Assembly (NCBI GenBank): GCA_041739875.1
Contig: JBGSNA010000024.1
Coordinates: 11,066 to 75,065, forward strand
Reading direction: 5' to 3'
DNA length: 64,000 nucleotides
DNA from: JBBSJZ01 sp041739875
GTDB lineage: Bacteria; Planctomycetota; Planctomycetia; Pirellulales; Pirellulaceae
Positions 53,135 through 62,579 of the stretch are shown here, one piece after another. Numbering within the stretch: position 1 is the stretch's first letter; each line of letters starts with the position of its first letter. The notes beneath the pieces were generated by a model. The model was not told where the DNA came from. It saw only the letters and a program-made list of their open reading frames with translations, and did not search any database. Both the position numbers and the translations under genes were made by a program.

Positions 53135-54160
53135 ATGACGATGACATCCTGGGACGACCTCGTCGGTCACAATGAAGTTCGACTGTGGCTGGAAACGGCT
53201 ATCCGCCAGGGTCGGCTTGGTGGCAGCTTCTTATTTGTTGGCCCAACGGGTGTGGGGAAAAAAACAGTTGCCCTGCTGTTAGCGAGAACGCTGCTTTGCG
53301 ATCGAGTCAGCCCCGAGAAGATGTCTCCATGCGGCATTTGCGAGGGCTGTGTTCAAGTCGCTTCCGCATCACACCCAGACCTAATCATCGTCAAGAAACC
53401 GGAAGACAAATCAACCATTCCCCTCGACCTGTTGATCGGCCGTCCAGAGGTTCGGATGCAAGAAGGGTTCTGTCGCGATGTTCGCTTGCGACCCTTCCGT
53501 GGTGGTCGCAAAGTCGCAATCATTCAAGATGCTGACTTCTTGAACGAAGAAGGTGCTAATTGTCTGCTCAAGACGCTCGAAGAGCCGCCCGCTGACTTAG
53601 TCATCTTGCTGATTGGCACAAGCGAGCAACGACAACTTCCCACCATTCGATCGCGCTGCCGAACCATTCGTTTCTCGACGCCGCGTGGCGACGAAGCCAT
53701 TCGATTGATGCGTGATGTGCGTGGCATCGAAGCCGATGACTCGCGAATTCTTGCCGCGTTGGAACTATCCGCTGGAGATGTCCATGTTGCGGCCGGATTG
53801 CTCAGTGCTGATGGTGACCAATTTTATCAAACGGTCCGCGATCGATTGGCTGATGAGTGTCCCGACCCTATTTTGCTGAGCCGAATTATTGCGGAGCATG
53901 TCGACGCCGCAGGAAAAGATGCTTCCAAACGCCGAGATGCGATGCGGGACGTCTTCTCCATGGCGGTGCAGCACTACCGCGGCGCCATGCGAATCGACGC
54001 GACAAGGCAAGTAGTTTCTCCGGCGACCATCGCTCGACTGGATCGTTCGATCCGAGCCCTTCGTGAAGTCGACCGAAGTGCTAATCAATCAACTTTGATT
54101 GAATGCTACTCAGCCGACATTGCCAGTGCGACGACGGGCGATCGCGGCGAAATCGGCTAA
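53135..54160 (+). CDS. holB: DNA polymerase III subunit delta-prime
   Basis: 341 residues from the ATG at 53135 (MTMTSWDDLVGHNEVRLWLE). Clamp-loader AAA+ domain: FLFVGPTGVGKKTVALLLAR, the zinc module intact (LLCDRVSPEKMSPCGICEGC), IIQDADFLNEEGANCLLKTL, EEPPADLVILLIG, and the SRC motif IRSRCRTIRF. A full Walker A is kept, unlike E. coli HolB. It forms part of the clamp loader with DnaX and HolA. The neighbouring genes are unrelated functionally, and the next gene converges after 7 bases. Confidence 0.94.
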   Translation: MTMTSWDDLVGHNEVRLWLETAIRQGRLGGSFLFVGPTGVGKKTVALLLARTLLCDRVSPEKMSPCGICEGCVQVASASHPDLIIVKKPEDKSTIPLDLLIGRPEVRMQEGFCRDVRLRPFRGGRKVAIIQDADFLNEEGANCLLKTLEEPPADLVILLIGTSEQRQLPTIRSRCRTIRFSTPRGDEAIRLMRDVRGIEADDSRILAALELSAGDVHVAAGLLSADGDQFYQTVRDRLADECPDPILLSRIIAEHVDAAGKDASKRRDAMRDVFSMAVQHYRGAMRIDATRQVVSPATIARLDRSIRALREVDRSANQSTLIECYSADIASATTGDRGEIG

Positions 54161-54167
54161 TCGCACT

Positions 54168-55790
54168 CTATAGAGGAAAGTCTTGGCGAGTGTCGTATAA
54201 CGGCATGTAGCGATACGGAACTTCGAGGATCATTGCGGACATAGCGGTCGAGTAAACTCGACCGCCGACGTCGCCCCACCTATCCTTGAAATGCCAGCTG
54301 CCTTGTTCATGCCCAACTCTTGCTTGCGTGGAGATCAAGTGCTCACGCACCTTCATAAAATATGGAGCGAACAATGGGTTCTGAACATGATGCAACGCCA
54401 AAGTCGCATAATAGTCGTGATACAAATTCGTGAGGGTCGGACCACGTTGAGCCATGGCGAGAATTGCATTGTCAAACGGCGTGTAACCAGGCGACTGGCC
54501 CAAATAGAGCAGTAGCGTTAATCCGATCGCCGTCGTTGTGGGTTCACCTGGCGGAGCTTGATAGCCGAATGAGTACTGCCCCTCGAGCGATGTCGAAAGA
54601 ATAAAACTTTTGGCTCTCGACAAAGTTGGCGAAGGAAGTGGGATCTGGTTCCGCTTTGCCGCCATCAGCGACAGGACTTGCCATCCGGTGAGCGTTGTGT
54701 CACCTGGACTGCCAGGGACATATCCCCACGAACCGCTTTGATGTTGTGCGGAGGTTGTGAAGTTTGTGCCACGACGAGCGAGTTCCCTCAAGTCTCGGTC
54801 GTACTCCTCATTCTTGATCGTCATCGCTGCGGCCTCAGAAACCGCCATCAAAGCGATCCCGTGCCCATACATGCTGCCTTGTTGCCAATCGATTCCGTAT
54901 TGGGATTCGGCGCCCGCACTTCGCAAATAGTAAAGCCCTTTCTGTACGACGTCTGCGTATTTGCCGTCTTCATGGGTGTAACCGGCACCTAGAAACGCTA
55001 ACAGCGCCAGACCTGTGGCTGCGGTCGACGGCGTCGGCGTGTCGTCATCGCGTAACTTACTGTTTCTGCATCGACCATCGCATGGCTGGCCAGTCAAATC
55101 AAATGACCATGCTCCGTTGCTTCGCTGGTGCTCGGCCAGCCAAGCTAGGGCTCGTTCGACCGCCTCTTCGCTTTCTTTGGTCGCCCCGTTTTGCTCACCG
55201 ACTCTACGACGTTCGTCTCCAGAACGCCCAGCGAGACTGCTTGACGAAGGAAGCCGAACGAAAGGCAATGAGGTGGTTGAAAGGTGCGTCGGGTCGAAAC
55301 TTGATTCGACGTCAGGCGACTGGTTAGCTTGCGTGCTCGCGATGGATGTAGCGCTCGGCGGTGAGATCGGAGCGTATCGAGGTTTTGCTAAGGCATTGAT
55401 GACCGCATCGACGCTCTCCATTGGTTTTTCAAAATCTTCGTTCTGTTTTCCAAGGGTGGTGGCATCGAACGTTTTGATTTGCGTCACTTGAGTCTTGGCT
55501 GCCGAATCGCTGGGTGACTCGATGCGCACAATCAACATGGCGTCGGAACCGCCGCTTGGAACGAATCCCCAAAGCGCCAACATCAACAGCAATATCGTGT
55601 GCAAAATCGTGCTCACTAAGCACGCCGGTAATCGCGGATCATCCGTCCACGAACCTTTCTTCGCCATAGACGACAGTTCGGATGCAGGCTCCGGCGAGGC
55701 CTGCGATTGAACCATCGGGTCGTGCTGCCACCGCTCGGCGCTCGGATTGCGCGACAACGAAATTTCGTTAATCTGGGTGGAGCTGGTCAT
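54168..55790 (-). CDS. Membrane-anchored squalene-cyclase-fold (prenyltransferase-like) hypothetical protein
   Basis: 540 residues. The N-terminal ~50 residues are cytoplasmic, then one membrane segment (ACLVSTILHTILLLMLALWG). A Ser/Thr/Pro-rich linker of ~110 residues follows, then an alpha/alpha toroid domain (about 210-530) with QW-like repeats: ALAWLAEHQRSNGAWSFDLT, GWQVLSLMAAKRN, TTTAIGLTLLLYLGQS, YHDYYATLALHHVQNP. This fold occurs in squalene-hopene cyclases, prenyltransferases and complement-like proteins; no catalytic DxDD is seen, so it is probably not a cyclase. Function unknown; common in planctomycete genomes. Confidence 0.8.
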   Translation of the reverse strand: MTSSTQINEISLSRNPSAERWQHDPMVQSQASPEPASELSSMAKKGSWTDDPRLPACLVSTILHTILLLMLALWGFVPSGGSDAMLIVRIESPSDSAAKTQVTQIKTFDATTLGKQNEDFEKPMESVDAVINALAKPRYAPISPPSATSIASTQANQSPDVESSFDPTHLSTTSLPFVRLPSSSSLAGRSGDERRRVGEQNGATKESEEAVERALAWLAEHQRSNGAWSFDLTGQPCDGRCRNSKLRDDDTPTPSTAATGLALLAFLGAGYTHEDGKYADVVQKGLYYLRSAGAESQYGIDWQQGSMYGHGIALMAVSEAAAMTIKNEEYDRDLRELARRGTNFTTSAQHQSGSWGYVPGSPGDTTLTGWQVLSLMAAKRNQIPLPSPTLSRAKSFILSTSLEGQYSFGYQAPPGEPTTTAIGLTLLLYLGQSPGYTPFDNAILAMAQRGPTLTNLYHDYYATLALHHVQNPLFAPYFMKVREHLISTQARVGHEQGSWHFKDRWGDVGGRVYSTAMSAMILEVPYRYMPLYDTRQDFPL

Positions 55791-55938
55791 TCGAAATGGT
55801 ACGTCCCATTCTCGAATATAGTCACCCCAGACCCGTAAGCCTCCAACTTACGAGTCAAACCCAAACCACAAAATCGGTTCACTCGCCAAAATCGATACCG
55901 TTTTGCTGGCTAATTTCGTAACGAACGGGGTAAGAGGA

Positions 55939-57378
55939 CTACGCCGTCGCGGCAACCTTGAGATCGGCAACCTGGTACGCACGCGAGCGGAATAGGAAGT
56001 CGATGATATTGCCTTCGTGCGGCTGGAGCCAATTCAGGCGATTCGTCGGAACGGGACCAACGTTAAGCCGGTCGATCTCAACACAGTTTCCTGCCGCAGC
56101 AATAAACGCCTCATTCGCGGAGATTACGGTTCCCACAAGCGTTGGCCCAATTCGATTGAGCATTTCTGATTGAGGACACTCCACGACACTCACAAACGGG
56201 AACATGTATTCCTTGCTCGCCACGCCCCGATCGGGCGAATCCGCGTGAATCACCATCGGTCTCAAATAAGCACAATGGTCTCGCTCAATCAATTTCTCGC
56301 CATACTCAGCCGTCATGTCCGTCACGCCTGACTCAGCCAAATCTTGCTTGACCATCGCGTAAGTTCCCGTTGCCATTGCGGGGACGGTGAACGCAGCCAA
56401 TTGGGAGTTCGGATCACTCGGTGGCAAAACGTTGACGGGACCAATTCGTTTCGCAATCGCCGCTGCGATCTCTCGCGTATTGCGGCTTGCCCAAACGCCC
56501 GAGCAATTGATGCAACTGCGTCCTGAATTACTCAATACGCTCTCAACCATTACGTCCAAGTAAAGCTCCCAATCATCGACGATATCATCACCGAACAAGA
56601 TCTTCGTGAAGCCAGGACCGTGTGCCTGAACGCGTGGATTGCCGGCATGCTGGGCTACTGTTTGCGCACTACCAAAGATCATGCTGCGTGGCGCCTTGGT
56701 CATGATTGCACCCCCAGCGTCGTGGCCTCCGGGGTACAGACCAAACGCTTGCGGTGGCACACCAGCTTCAATGAATGCTGACACCATTCGATAGGGAGTC
56801 CAAGGTTCTTGCGATCCCGGTTTCAAAGCGAGGCCGATCTGCAGCGGAATCGCTGGCAACCAAAGCGTGTGCACGCCGGGCGAGTTGTTCGGCAGCACGG
56901 CCCCCAAAATCGGAGTTTGAGCTTGGAAGCTCACGATGACTCCACGTCCCTCTTCGCCATAGCCACGCGACAAGATCGACAGATCCAAACCACGCGTCAG
57001 GCATTGCAGGATCTCATCCATATGACTGAGCACGAAGCTGTTCTTCGTCATGTTCGAGCGGCACATGTGCTCCGGCAAACCGGTGCTCGCTGACTGCTGG
57101 TGCACAAAATCGTCGACCGATTGCTTCGAGTCACCGACTGTCAAGTCAGCGGTTTCAAACAGCTTTGCGGCACGCTTGCAACACTCAATCAACTCATCCG
57201 TCGACAAACCCAACAAAGCTTCTCGAGCTTGATGTGCCAGTCGCATGTCACGACCGACGATGCCACCACCGACCGTCCCAATTTTTGCAATCGGTTCGCC
57301 CGTATCAAAGTGCACAACGTCAATGAAGTCGAGAGATTCGTACGGCTTACCCCAACGCAAAGGACTCAGTGTAATCAT
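55939..57378 (-). CDS. Aldehyde dehydrogenase-superfamily protein, acyl reductase-like (EhpG/LuxC-like)
   Basis: 479 residues. ALDH fold with PILGAVLPNNSPGVHTLWLP (NAD-site entry), GLALKPGSQEPWTPYRM, SMIFGSAQTVAQHAG and the probable catalytic Cys in NSGRSCINCSGVWAS. C-terminal VASKEYMFPFVSVVECPQSE fits the family. The usual ALDH Glu motif is not obvious, as in acyl-CoA reductases that work in the reductive direction. A PaaK-like ligase gene lies 126 bases upstream on the same strand. This pair resembles EhpF/EhpG (phenazine carboxylate reduction) and LuxE/LuxC (fatty acid reduction); length 479 equals LuxC. Inference: it reduces an activated acid to an aldehyde. Confidence 0.78.
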   Translation of the reverse strand: MITLSPLRWGKPYESLDFIDVVHFDTGEPIAKIGTVGGGIVGRDMRLAHQAREALLGLSTDELIECCKRAAKLFETADLTVGDSKQSVDDFVHQQSASTGLPEHMCRSNMTKNSFVLSHMDEILQCLTRGLDLSILSRGYGEEGRGVIVSFQAQTPILGAVLPNNSPGVHTLWLPAIPLQIGLALKPGSQEPWTPYRMVSAFIEAGVPPQAFGLYPGGHDAGGAIMTKAPRSMIFGSAQTVAQHAGNPRVQAHGPGFTKILFGDDIVDDWELYLDVMVESVLSNSGRSCINCSGVWASRNTREIAAAIAKRIGPVNVLPPSDPNSQLAAFTVPAMATGTYAMVKQDLAESGVTDMTAEYGEKLIERDHCAYLRPMVIHADSPDRGVASKEYMFPFVSVVECPQSEMLNRIGPTLVGTVISANEAFIAAAGNCVEIDRLNVGPVPTNRLNWLQPHEGNIIDFLFRSRAYQVADLKVAATA

Positions 57379-57504
57379 GGAACTTCAAAGTGGGCAAAAA
57401 GTTAAAGGAAACATGGGGGGCACAACGGAAAGGATTCAAGCGGGCAGATTCAAGCGAGTGCCGCGATCATGATGTCCGCCGCACCCGTTCAAATTCAGTG
57501 CCTA

Positions 57505-58638
57505 CTAATACACGCCAACCGTTGTGGCACCTGCAATCTCATGGAATGGGCGAACACCGCTAACACCATCCCATGCATAGGTGTCGAAAGGCATTTCTCG
57601 TTCGCCTTCGTCACGCTCCATAAAACCAGGCACGAAGAATTCATCGGTGAGCGTGTAAAGCTTCACCCGACCGGTCTCACCATAGCCAACCACTTCGCTG
57701 TAGTTGTCAAACTTCACGACCTCGGTTGCGGCTCGCGGCTGTGGTGCATAGTAACTGATCTTGTAGCCGTCGTGCTTGGTAACTGGCTTGCTACACGCCA
57801 AGCCCATCAGCGTGTTGCCGTAGGTTGGCGTCATGTAAACACCGCCTTCTTCAGGAGATCCGCCGAGTAATTCTTCGACACAGAAGCGTGTCCACTGGGG
57901 CGTGAACTCGGTTCCACCCGAAAAAATTCCGGTGATACCCAGCTCAGCGATACTGGTTCCCTTCGCATCGAGTGCCTCGCCAAGCGACTCCAGTAACTTA
58001 GGCGTCGTGAACATGCACTTGATGTCATGACCCGCTGTCAAAACCGTTACTGCTTGGTCGATGCAATGCTTCTTGTACTCTTCGAGATGCTCCATCCAAC
58101 CTTTCTTAATCAGCTTGACAACCCAGCGCGGATCCAAGTCGATACAGAAGCAAATTCCGCCTCGATACTGGGCCAAATGCTCCACAGCGAGACGAAGCCG
58201 ACGTGGACCGCTGGGGCCGAGCATCAACCAATTCGACCCCTTAGGGAAGTACTTGTCCGGCAACGTGTCGCTGAAGTTCTCGTAATCTTTCCAGTGGTCT
58301 TCGATCACCATTCGGCTTTTCGGAATACCGGTAGTACCACCAGTTTCAAAAACGTAAGCGGGCTTACCTTTGTGGCCTAAGGGAATCCATCGCTGGATCG
58401 GTCCACCACGAAGCCACTCATCTTCGAACTCGTCGAATTTCTTGAGATCGTCAAAACACTTGATGGCCGTGAGCGGATTGAACTTCAATTCCCGTTTCTT
58501 CTCGAGCCAAAACGGGCACCCTGTCTCGTCGCTGAAGTGCCAATGAACCGTTTTCACGGTGTGCTCATCAAGAGAAGCCTTGGCTGCAGAAATCTTTTTA
58601 GCCAATTCGTCGCTAATGGTTGAATCCACGATGCTCAT
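57505..58638 (-). CDS. ANL-type adenylating ligase, PaaK/EhpF-like
   Basis: 377 residues from the ATG at 58638, with AGGA eight bases upstream. The AMP-binding P-loop is AYVFETGGTTGIPKSRMVIE; downstream are GSNWLMLGPSGPRRLRLAVE, ELGITGIFSGGTEFTPQW, VYMTPTYGNTLMGLACS and GETGRVKLYTLTDEFFVPGF. It is shorter than PaaK (~430) and lacks a full C-terminal lid domain, like LuxE and EhpF. Family members activate a carboxylate as acyl-AMP. The adjacent ALDH-like gene is its likely reductase partner. The substrate is not visible from sequence. Confidence 0.78.
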   Translation of the reverse strand: MSIVDSTISDELAKKISAAKASLDEHTVKTVHWHFSDETGCPFWLEKKRELKFNPLTAIKCFDDLKKFDEFEDEWLRGGPIQRWIPLGHKGKPAYVFETGGTTGIPKSRMVIEDHWKDYENFSDTLPDKYFPKGSNWLMLGPSGPRRLRLAVEHLAQYRGGICFCIDLDPRWVVKLIKKGWMEHLEEYKKHCIDQAVTVLTAGHDIKCMFTTPKLLESLGEALDAKGTSIAELGITGIFSGGTEFTPQWTRFCVEELLGGSPEEGGVYMTPTYGNTLMGLACSKPVTKHDGYKISYYAPQPRAATEVVKFDNYSEVVGYGETGRVKLYTLTDEFFVPGFMERDEGEREMPFDTYAWDGVSGVRPFHEIAGATTVGVY

Positions 58639-58845
58639 TGAGTCCTGTTCTCTTGCAATGACTTGCAATAATCGGATGGGGGACGGGGCGGGACGATCTT
58701 GTGACTGCCGAACTTACCAGAAACCAATTTGGGCTGCTGGTATCACCTACCGCGTCAGACATGAGATGTGTAACTGGCAGATCATGCACTTCATTGTGCA
58801 CGCTCGGAAAGATCGCCGAAAGACGCTGCTAGCGATAGCAGGAAT
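58639..58845. other. Gap upstream of the ligase gene
   Basis: About 200 bases with no gene; it probably contains the promoter of the ligase/reductase pair. No repeat or RNA is seen. Confidence 0.3.
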
Positions 58846-58880
58846 AAAAAAAAGAGCTGCAGCGTTTCCGCTGAAGCTCT
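58846..58880 (-). terminator. Rho-independent terminator of the Gly-rich protein gene
   Basis: On the minus strand a 12-position stem with one mismatch (AGAGCTTCAGCG with CGCTGCAGCTCT), a GAAA loop and a following run of eight T residues, 91 bases after the stop at 58972. Confidence 0.92.
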
Positions 58881-58971
58881 CGAATGCAGATCAATACCAA
58901 AGGCAAAGTTCGCACAAAGCCGCTATGCCGTCTCGCAGCCGCTGTGCCACGCCACGCTACATGGAGCGATG

Positions 58972-60207
58972 TTACATGGTAAACGGAGACACCGGCGGAG
59001 TCGTTACAATCGCCCCGCCACCACCATTGTTACTCGCGCCAATCGCAATCGCAGCACCGATTGCTCCAAGGCCTGCGATGCCCCCAAAACCACCGCCGCC
59101 ACCAAAGCCACCTCCACCAAAACCACCACCGCCGCCGCCGCCGCCGCCAGAAAATCCACCACCGCCGCCTGGCACAAAACCCCCACCGGAAACGGGGACT
59201 CCAACGCCATCCGCAAGCATCCCATCCGAAACGATCCCGCCATCCATCACTTGTTCGCTGATTACTTCATCCGAGATGATTGTCTCGCCTTCGTAAGATG
59301 CCGCCACACTTTCAATCACCTGTGGCATCGGGGCAACCTGCATTCCAAACTCCGCCGTACAACAGCAACAATCTCCACCGATCTGGCTGACCAGTCGCTC
59401 ATTCTCGCCACTTCCAGCCTGAGAAACTTTCGTCATATCGCTCTCATCAACGACGACGAAACCAACACAACCGAAACCTGCGGGCCCAACGGCGATGAGT
59501 GAATATTCGCCAAGCGCCAAAGTTGCAATTTCAAAGTGACCGGCATCATTGGTAATCGCTCGAGCGACTTCTTTGCCGTTATGCATCACCAAAACATTCA
59601 TCGACGGTGCAGCTTCCAAATGTCCCTTCGCGGCACCAGCCACCCCAATGTTCCCTCGGATTCCGCCCAGCTGCTGAACGACACGTTCTTGGTGTCGAGG
59701 CTTTGCAATCAGAGCAATCTCCGTAAGGTCATTGTCAGGAATTTCACCCACGTGAGGTTGGGTCGGCGTCGGTGGCAAGTAGCGAATCATCGCAGATTTG
59801 ATAACAGATGAATCGATCTTGGCCACCACGAACTCTGGCTCCGTCGGGAACGAAGATGCAGCCGGGTGGTCCGCAGCCACAACTTGAAACGCCGCACACC
59901 CGAAGAACTCCTTCTTGGCAACCGACAAAGCGTAAATACCTGGTTTCATGCCCGACAAGTGGAATCGACCGGAGGCATCCGTCTTGGATCGAACGAGCTC
60001 GTTCTGCTCTCCAACCAAAACAACACTTGCATCCGCAATCGCTGTCGTCGAACCACTTGATTGCGAGACAACCACGCGACCAACTAACTGGGAATCGGAA
60101 TTAAGGCTCGCCCATTGATCGACGGCTAACGTTTCCGCAGGCAACTCAACAGCTACAGCAAACTGCGAGAAAGCAATTGAAAAGGCGAGGGCAAAGAAAG
60201 TTTTCAT
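58972..60207 (-). CDS. Secreted protein with carboxypeptidase-regulatory-like domains and a Gly-rich tail
   Basis: 411 residues. Signal peptide MKTFFALAFSIAFSQFAVAV. Two beta-sandwich domains of the CarboxypepD_reg/Cna-B kind: GRVVVSQSSGSTTAIADASV with SKTDASGRFHLSGMKPGIYA, and MNVLVMHNGKEVARAITNDA with GHFEIATLALGEYSLIAVGP. Then a Cys cluster (GGDCCCCTAEFG), an acidic stretch, and a tail (about 340-395) nearly all Gly with Phe, followed by a hydrophobic GLGAIGAAIAIGASNNG. It is probably an envelope or extracellular matrix protein. The Gly tail's complementary strand shows a false Pro-rich ORF. Confidence 0.82.
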   Translation of the reverse strand: MKTFFALAFSIAFSQFAVAVELPAETLAVDQWASLNSDSQLVGRVVVSQSSGSTTAIADASVVLVGEQNELVRSKTDASGRFHLSGMKPGIYALSVAKKEFFGCAAFQVVAADHPAASSFPTEPEFVVAKIDSSVIKSAMIRYLPPTPTQPHVGEIPDNDLTEIALIAKPRHQERVVQQLGGIRGNIGVAGAAKGHLEAAPSMNVLVMHNGKEVARAITNDAGHFEIATLALGEYSLIAVGPAGFGCVGFVVVDESDMTKVSQAGSGENERLVSQIGGDCCCCTAEFGMQVAPMPQVIESVAASYEGETIISDEVISEQVMDGGIVSDGMLADGVGVPVSGGGFVPGGGGGFSGGGGGGGGGFGGGGFGGGGGFGGIAGLGAIGAAIAIGASNNGGGGAIVTTPPVSPFTM

Positions 60208-60547
60208 AAATTCTCAATTTCCTGTGGGATACGTCGGCACAAAACAAGACGCGTCGTTAATCAGCAAAACCCGTCATGGTAGCTTGGGCAACCTCTGCGG
60301 CCATTAGGATCGTAGACAAATGGTGACCAAAACTCAACCGCTAGAGGCCCGTATCTCCTGTCTTACCGATAACTTTGACGCAACGCTCCCCTCAACCAGC
60401 TGGTTATGGACCAGATTCACTCCCTTCGATCGGAGGAAATTTGAACCCACCACCAAGGCGGAGTGAAACCACCACGGGGCTAGTGCACAAGCAGTCTAAT
60501 TAACGCCCCATCCGATGAACAATTGCTAATCTCCGCGACTCGAAATC
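60208..60547. other. Divergent intergenic region
   Basis: 340 bases between the Gly-rich secreted protein and the 120-residue gene. GGAGG at 60435 is followed by an in-frame TTG and 20 codons only, which I do not call. No RNA motif seen. Confidence 0.3.
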
Positions 60548-60910
60548 ATGATGACCAATCCGTTTCAACCAACGTCTGACCTGACTGAAGATCGGGGGGT
60601 ATATGCAGATTTTGCTGTTCGACGTCGGTCTGCGTTTCTGTATCGGGTGATTGACTTCGAACGCCCTTTTAAGGGCCAGTTGGTCTACACGGGATGGTGG
60701 TTCCGCCAAGCGGTCTACATAGATGGGCATCCGGCTTGGTTTCGAATCAGCTGGACAAAGATCCATACTTCGATCGCTTTTCAGTTGCCTGAGTCGATAA
60801 ACCCACAACAAAACCTTGGACAGTTAGAAATAGACTTTACGCGAGCACTAACCATTCGACGCTTTCGCATTTGGATTGACTCCAAAATCGTCTACGACGA
60901 GATTCACTAA
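60548..60910 (+). CDS. Small hypothetical protein
   Basis: 120 residues (or 119 from the second ATG, 60551). Beta-rich, with aromatic and charged residues (GVYADFAVRRRSAFLYRVID; GQLVYTGWWFRQAVYIDGHP; TRALTIRRFRIWIDSKIVYD). Probably a soluble cytoplasmic protein with an ancestral beta-barrel or Ig-like fold. The composition is that of a real protein but no family is recognised. A 178-base gap separates it from the downstream oxidoreductase. Confidence 0.65.
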   Translation: MMTNPFQPTSDLTEDRGVYADFAVRRRSAFLYRVIDFERPFKGQLVYTGWWFRQAVYIDGHPAWFRISWTKIHTSIAFQLPESINPQQNLGQLEIDFTRALTIRRFRIWIDSKIVYDEIH

Positions 60911-61088
60911 CTCGATTGACTGAGCACGTCGAACCGAACGAGCAGGGTTCCAGCTAGGAAAATAGTTGCGGACCGGAAAATTCTTGCTGGATCCGTTTTC
61001 AAGCGGTATGTTCGGGACGCCAACCCGGCGATCTTAGACTCTAGATGGCCGACTCACTGTCCCGCAAACTTCCTATCGGAGCCCACCC

Positions 61089-62573
61089 ATGCCGTCTGGT
61101 TCGCAACCCTCCAATTCAAGACGCCAATTTCTCAAGACGTCCGCCACCGTCGCCACGGCCGCATCCGTCGTCGGGCTGAGTGCTAAAAGCAGCCAAGCGG
61201 CAGCGGGTTCAAATGAACGACTGCGGATCGGGTTCATTGGTCCAGGCGGACGTGGATTCGGAGCCCACGTCAAGAAACTTTGCGAACTTCATGCCGATGG
61301 TCGCAAGATTGAGTTGGTCGGTGTGGCTGAAGTCTACGAGGTACAGCGGAACAAGGTTGCCGACTACATCAAGGAAAAAACGGGCACGGACCCAGGCCGC
61401 TATGTCGACTACAACGACATGATCGAAAAAGAAAAACTCGACGCAGTGTGCATTGGTACCCCAGACCACTGGCACCACAAGCAAACGGTTGACTCGCTCA
61501 ACGCGGGACTCAACGTTTACTGCGAAAAGCCGATGACCAAGACAGTCGAAGAGGCGTTTAACGTCGAGAAAGTGTGGAAAGAGTCCGGCAAAGTGATGCA
61601 AGTGGGTGTGCAATCAACAAGCCTCGCTGTCTGGGACGAAGTCCGGGGGCTGTTGCAAGACGGTAAGCTTGGAAAAGTCCTTGGCTTCCAAACGGAATAC
61701 TTCCGCAATAGTGACATGGGCCAGTGGCGTTATTACAAGCTCGACAAAAAGATGACACCGAAGTCCATCGATTGGTCACGATGGCTCGGCGTTGGCGAAA
61801 ACCTCTCGCCCGAAATGACCTTTGATCGCGAGGTTTACGCCCAGTGGCGTCGTTTCTGGCCATTCGGAAGTGGCATGTTCACGGATCTATTCGTGCACCG
61901 CACCACCGCCATGCTCAAGGCAACGGGGCTGCGTTTGCCTGGTCGTGTCGTTGGCGCTGGCGGGATTTTCATGGAATACGATGGACGCGATGTGCCCGAC
62001 GTGGCGACGGTCGTGGCGGACTTTAACGAAGGCGTTCAAGGTCTGGTTACTGCAACGATGTGCAATGAAGCGTCGCGAATCAATCAGCTCATTCGCGGTC
62101 ACTACGGCACCTTTGCGTTTGGCAATGGCGAGGGCTTTGATGGATTCGACTTTATCGCCGAGCGGCCACAAGTTACTCACGAACGTGATTACAAGGATGA
62201 ACGCATCTCGACTACGCCCGTACCGGACACAACCAAAGCGCATTTCGCGAACTGGCTCGACGCCATCGAAGCGGGGGAACCGATGAAATGCAACAACCCG
62301 CCAGACCTGGGCGCTGCCGCGATCGCAGTCGTGATCCTCGGTGCTCAAAGCTATCGCAATGGCGAGGTCTACTTTATCGATCCGGAGACTCGCGAGATTT
62401 CGACCAAGGACCCTGGCTGGGCGAAGCAGTGGGAAAAACTTTCCGCCGCTCGCGCCGAACCTCGACACATCCCCGGTTGGAAGGCAGGTGATTTTGGCAG
62501 CAAATTAATTGCACCGGAATACATGAGTGAAGCGGGCCCGTGGGTCGACGGCAAAGATCCGGGACGCAGCTAA
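61089..62573 (+). CDS. Gfo/Idh/MocA family oxidoreductase, Tat-exported
   Basis: 494 residues. Tat signal SRRQFLKTSATVATAASVVG with cleavage near SQA. The Rossmann domain is RLRIGFIGPGGRGFGAHVKK, followed by VGVAEVYEVQRNKVADYIKE, CIGTPDHWHHKQTVDSLNAG, VYCEKPMTKTVEEAFNVEKV (EKP motif) and the Gfo/Idh C-terminal alpha/beta domain with the DWSRWLG-type block. Exported members are numerous in planctomycetes and probably oxidise sugars with a tightly bound NAD(P). The ATG at 61089 keeps the signal whole. The substrate is unknown. Confidence 0.94.
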   Translation: MPSGSQPSNSRRQFLKTSATVATAASVVGLSAKSSQAAAGSNERLRIGFIGPGGRGFGAHVKKLCELHADGRKIELVGVAEVYEVQRNKVADYIKEKTGTDPGRYVDYNDMIEKEKLDAVCIGTPDHWHHKQTVDSLNAGLNVYCEKPMTKTVEEAFNVEKVWKESGKVMQVGVQSTSLAVWDEVRGLLQDGKLGKVLGFQTEYFRNSDMGQWRYYKLDKKMTPKSIDWSRWLGVGENLSPEMTFDREVYAQWRRFWPFGSGMFTDLFVHRTTAMLKATGLRLPGRVVGAGGIFMEYDGRDVPDVATVVADFNEGVQGLVTATMCNEASRINQLIRGHYGTFAFGNGEGFDGFDFIAERPQVTHERDYKDERISTTPVPDTTKAHFANWLDAIEAGEPMKCNNPPDLGAAAIAVVILGAQSYRNGEVYFIDPETREISTKDPGWAKQWEKLSAARAEPRHIPGWKAGDFGSKLIAPEYMSEAGPWVDGKDPGRS

Positions 62574-62579
62574 AGTCGA

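Noticed and set aside
58559..59296. 245-codon plus-strand ORF with a Pro-rich run
   Set aside because: The Pro run is the complement of the Gly codons of the secreted protein gene, and the ORF crosses a terminator and the ligase start.
60435..60503. 20-codon TTG-led ORF after GGAGG
   Set aside because: Too short and without protein-like sequence; the GGAGG may be chance.
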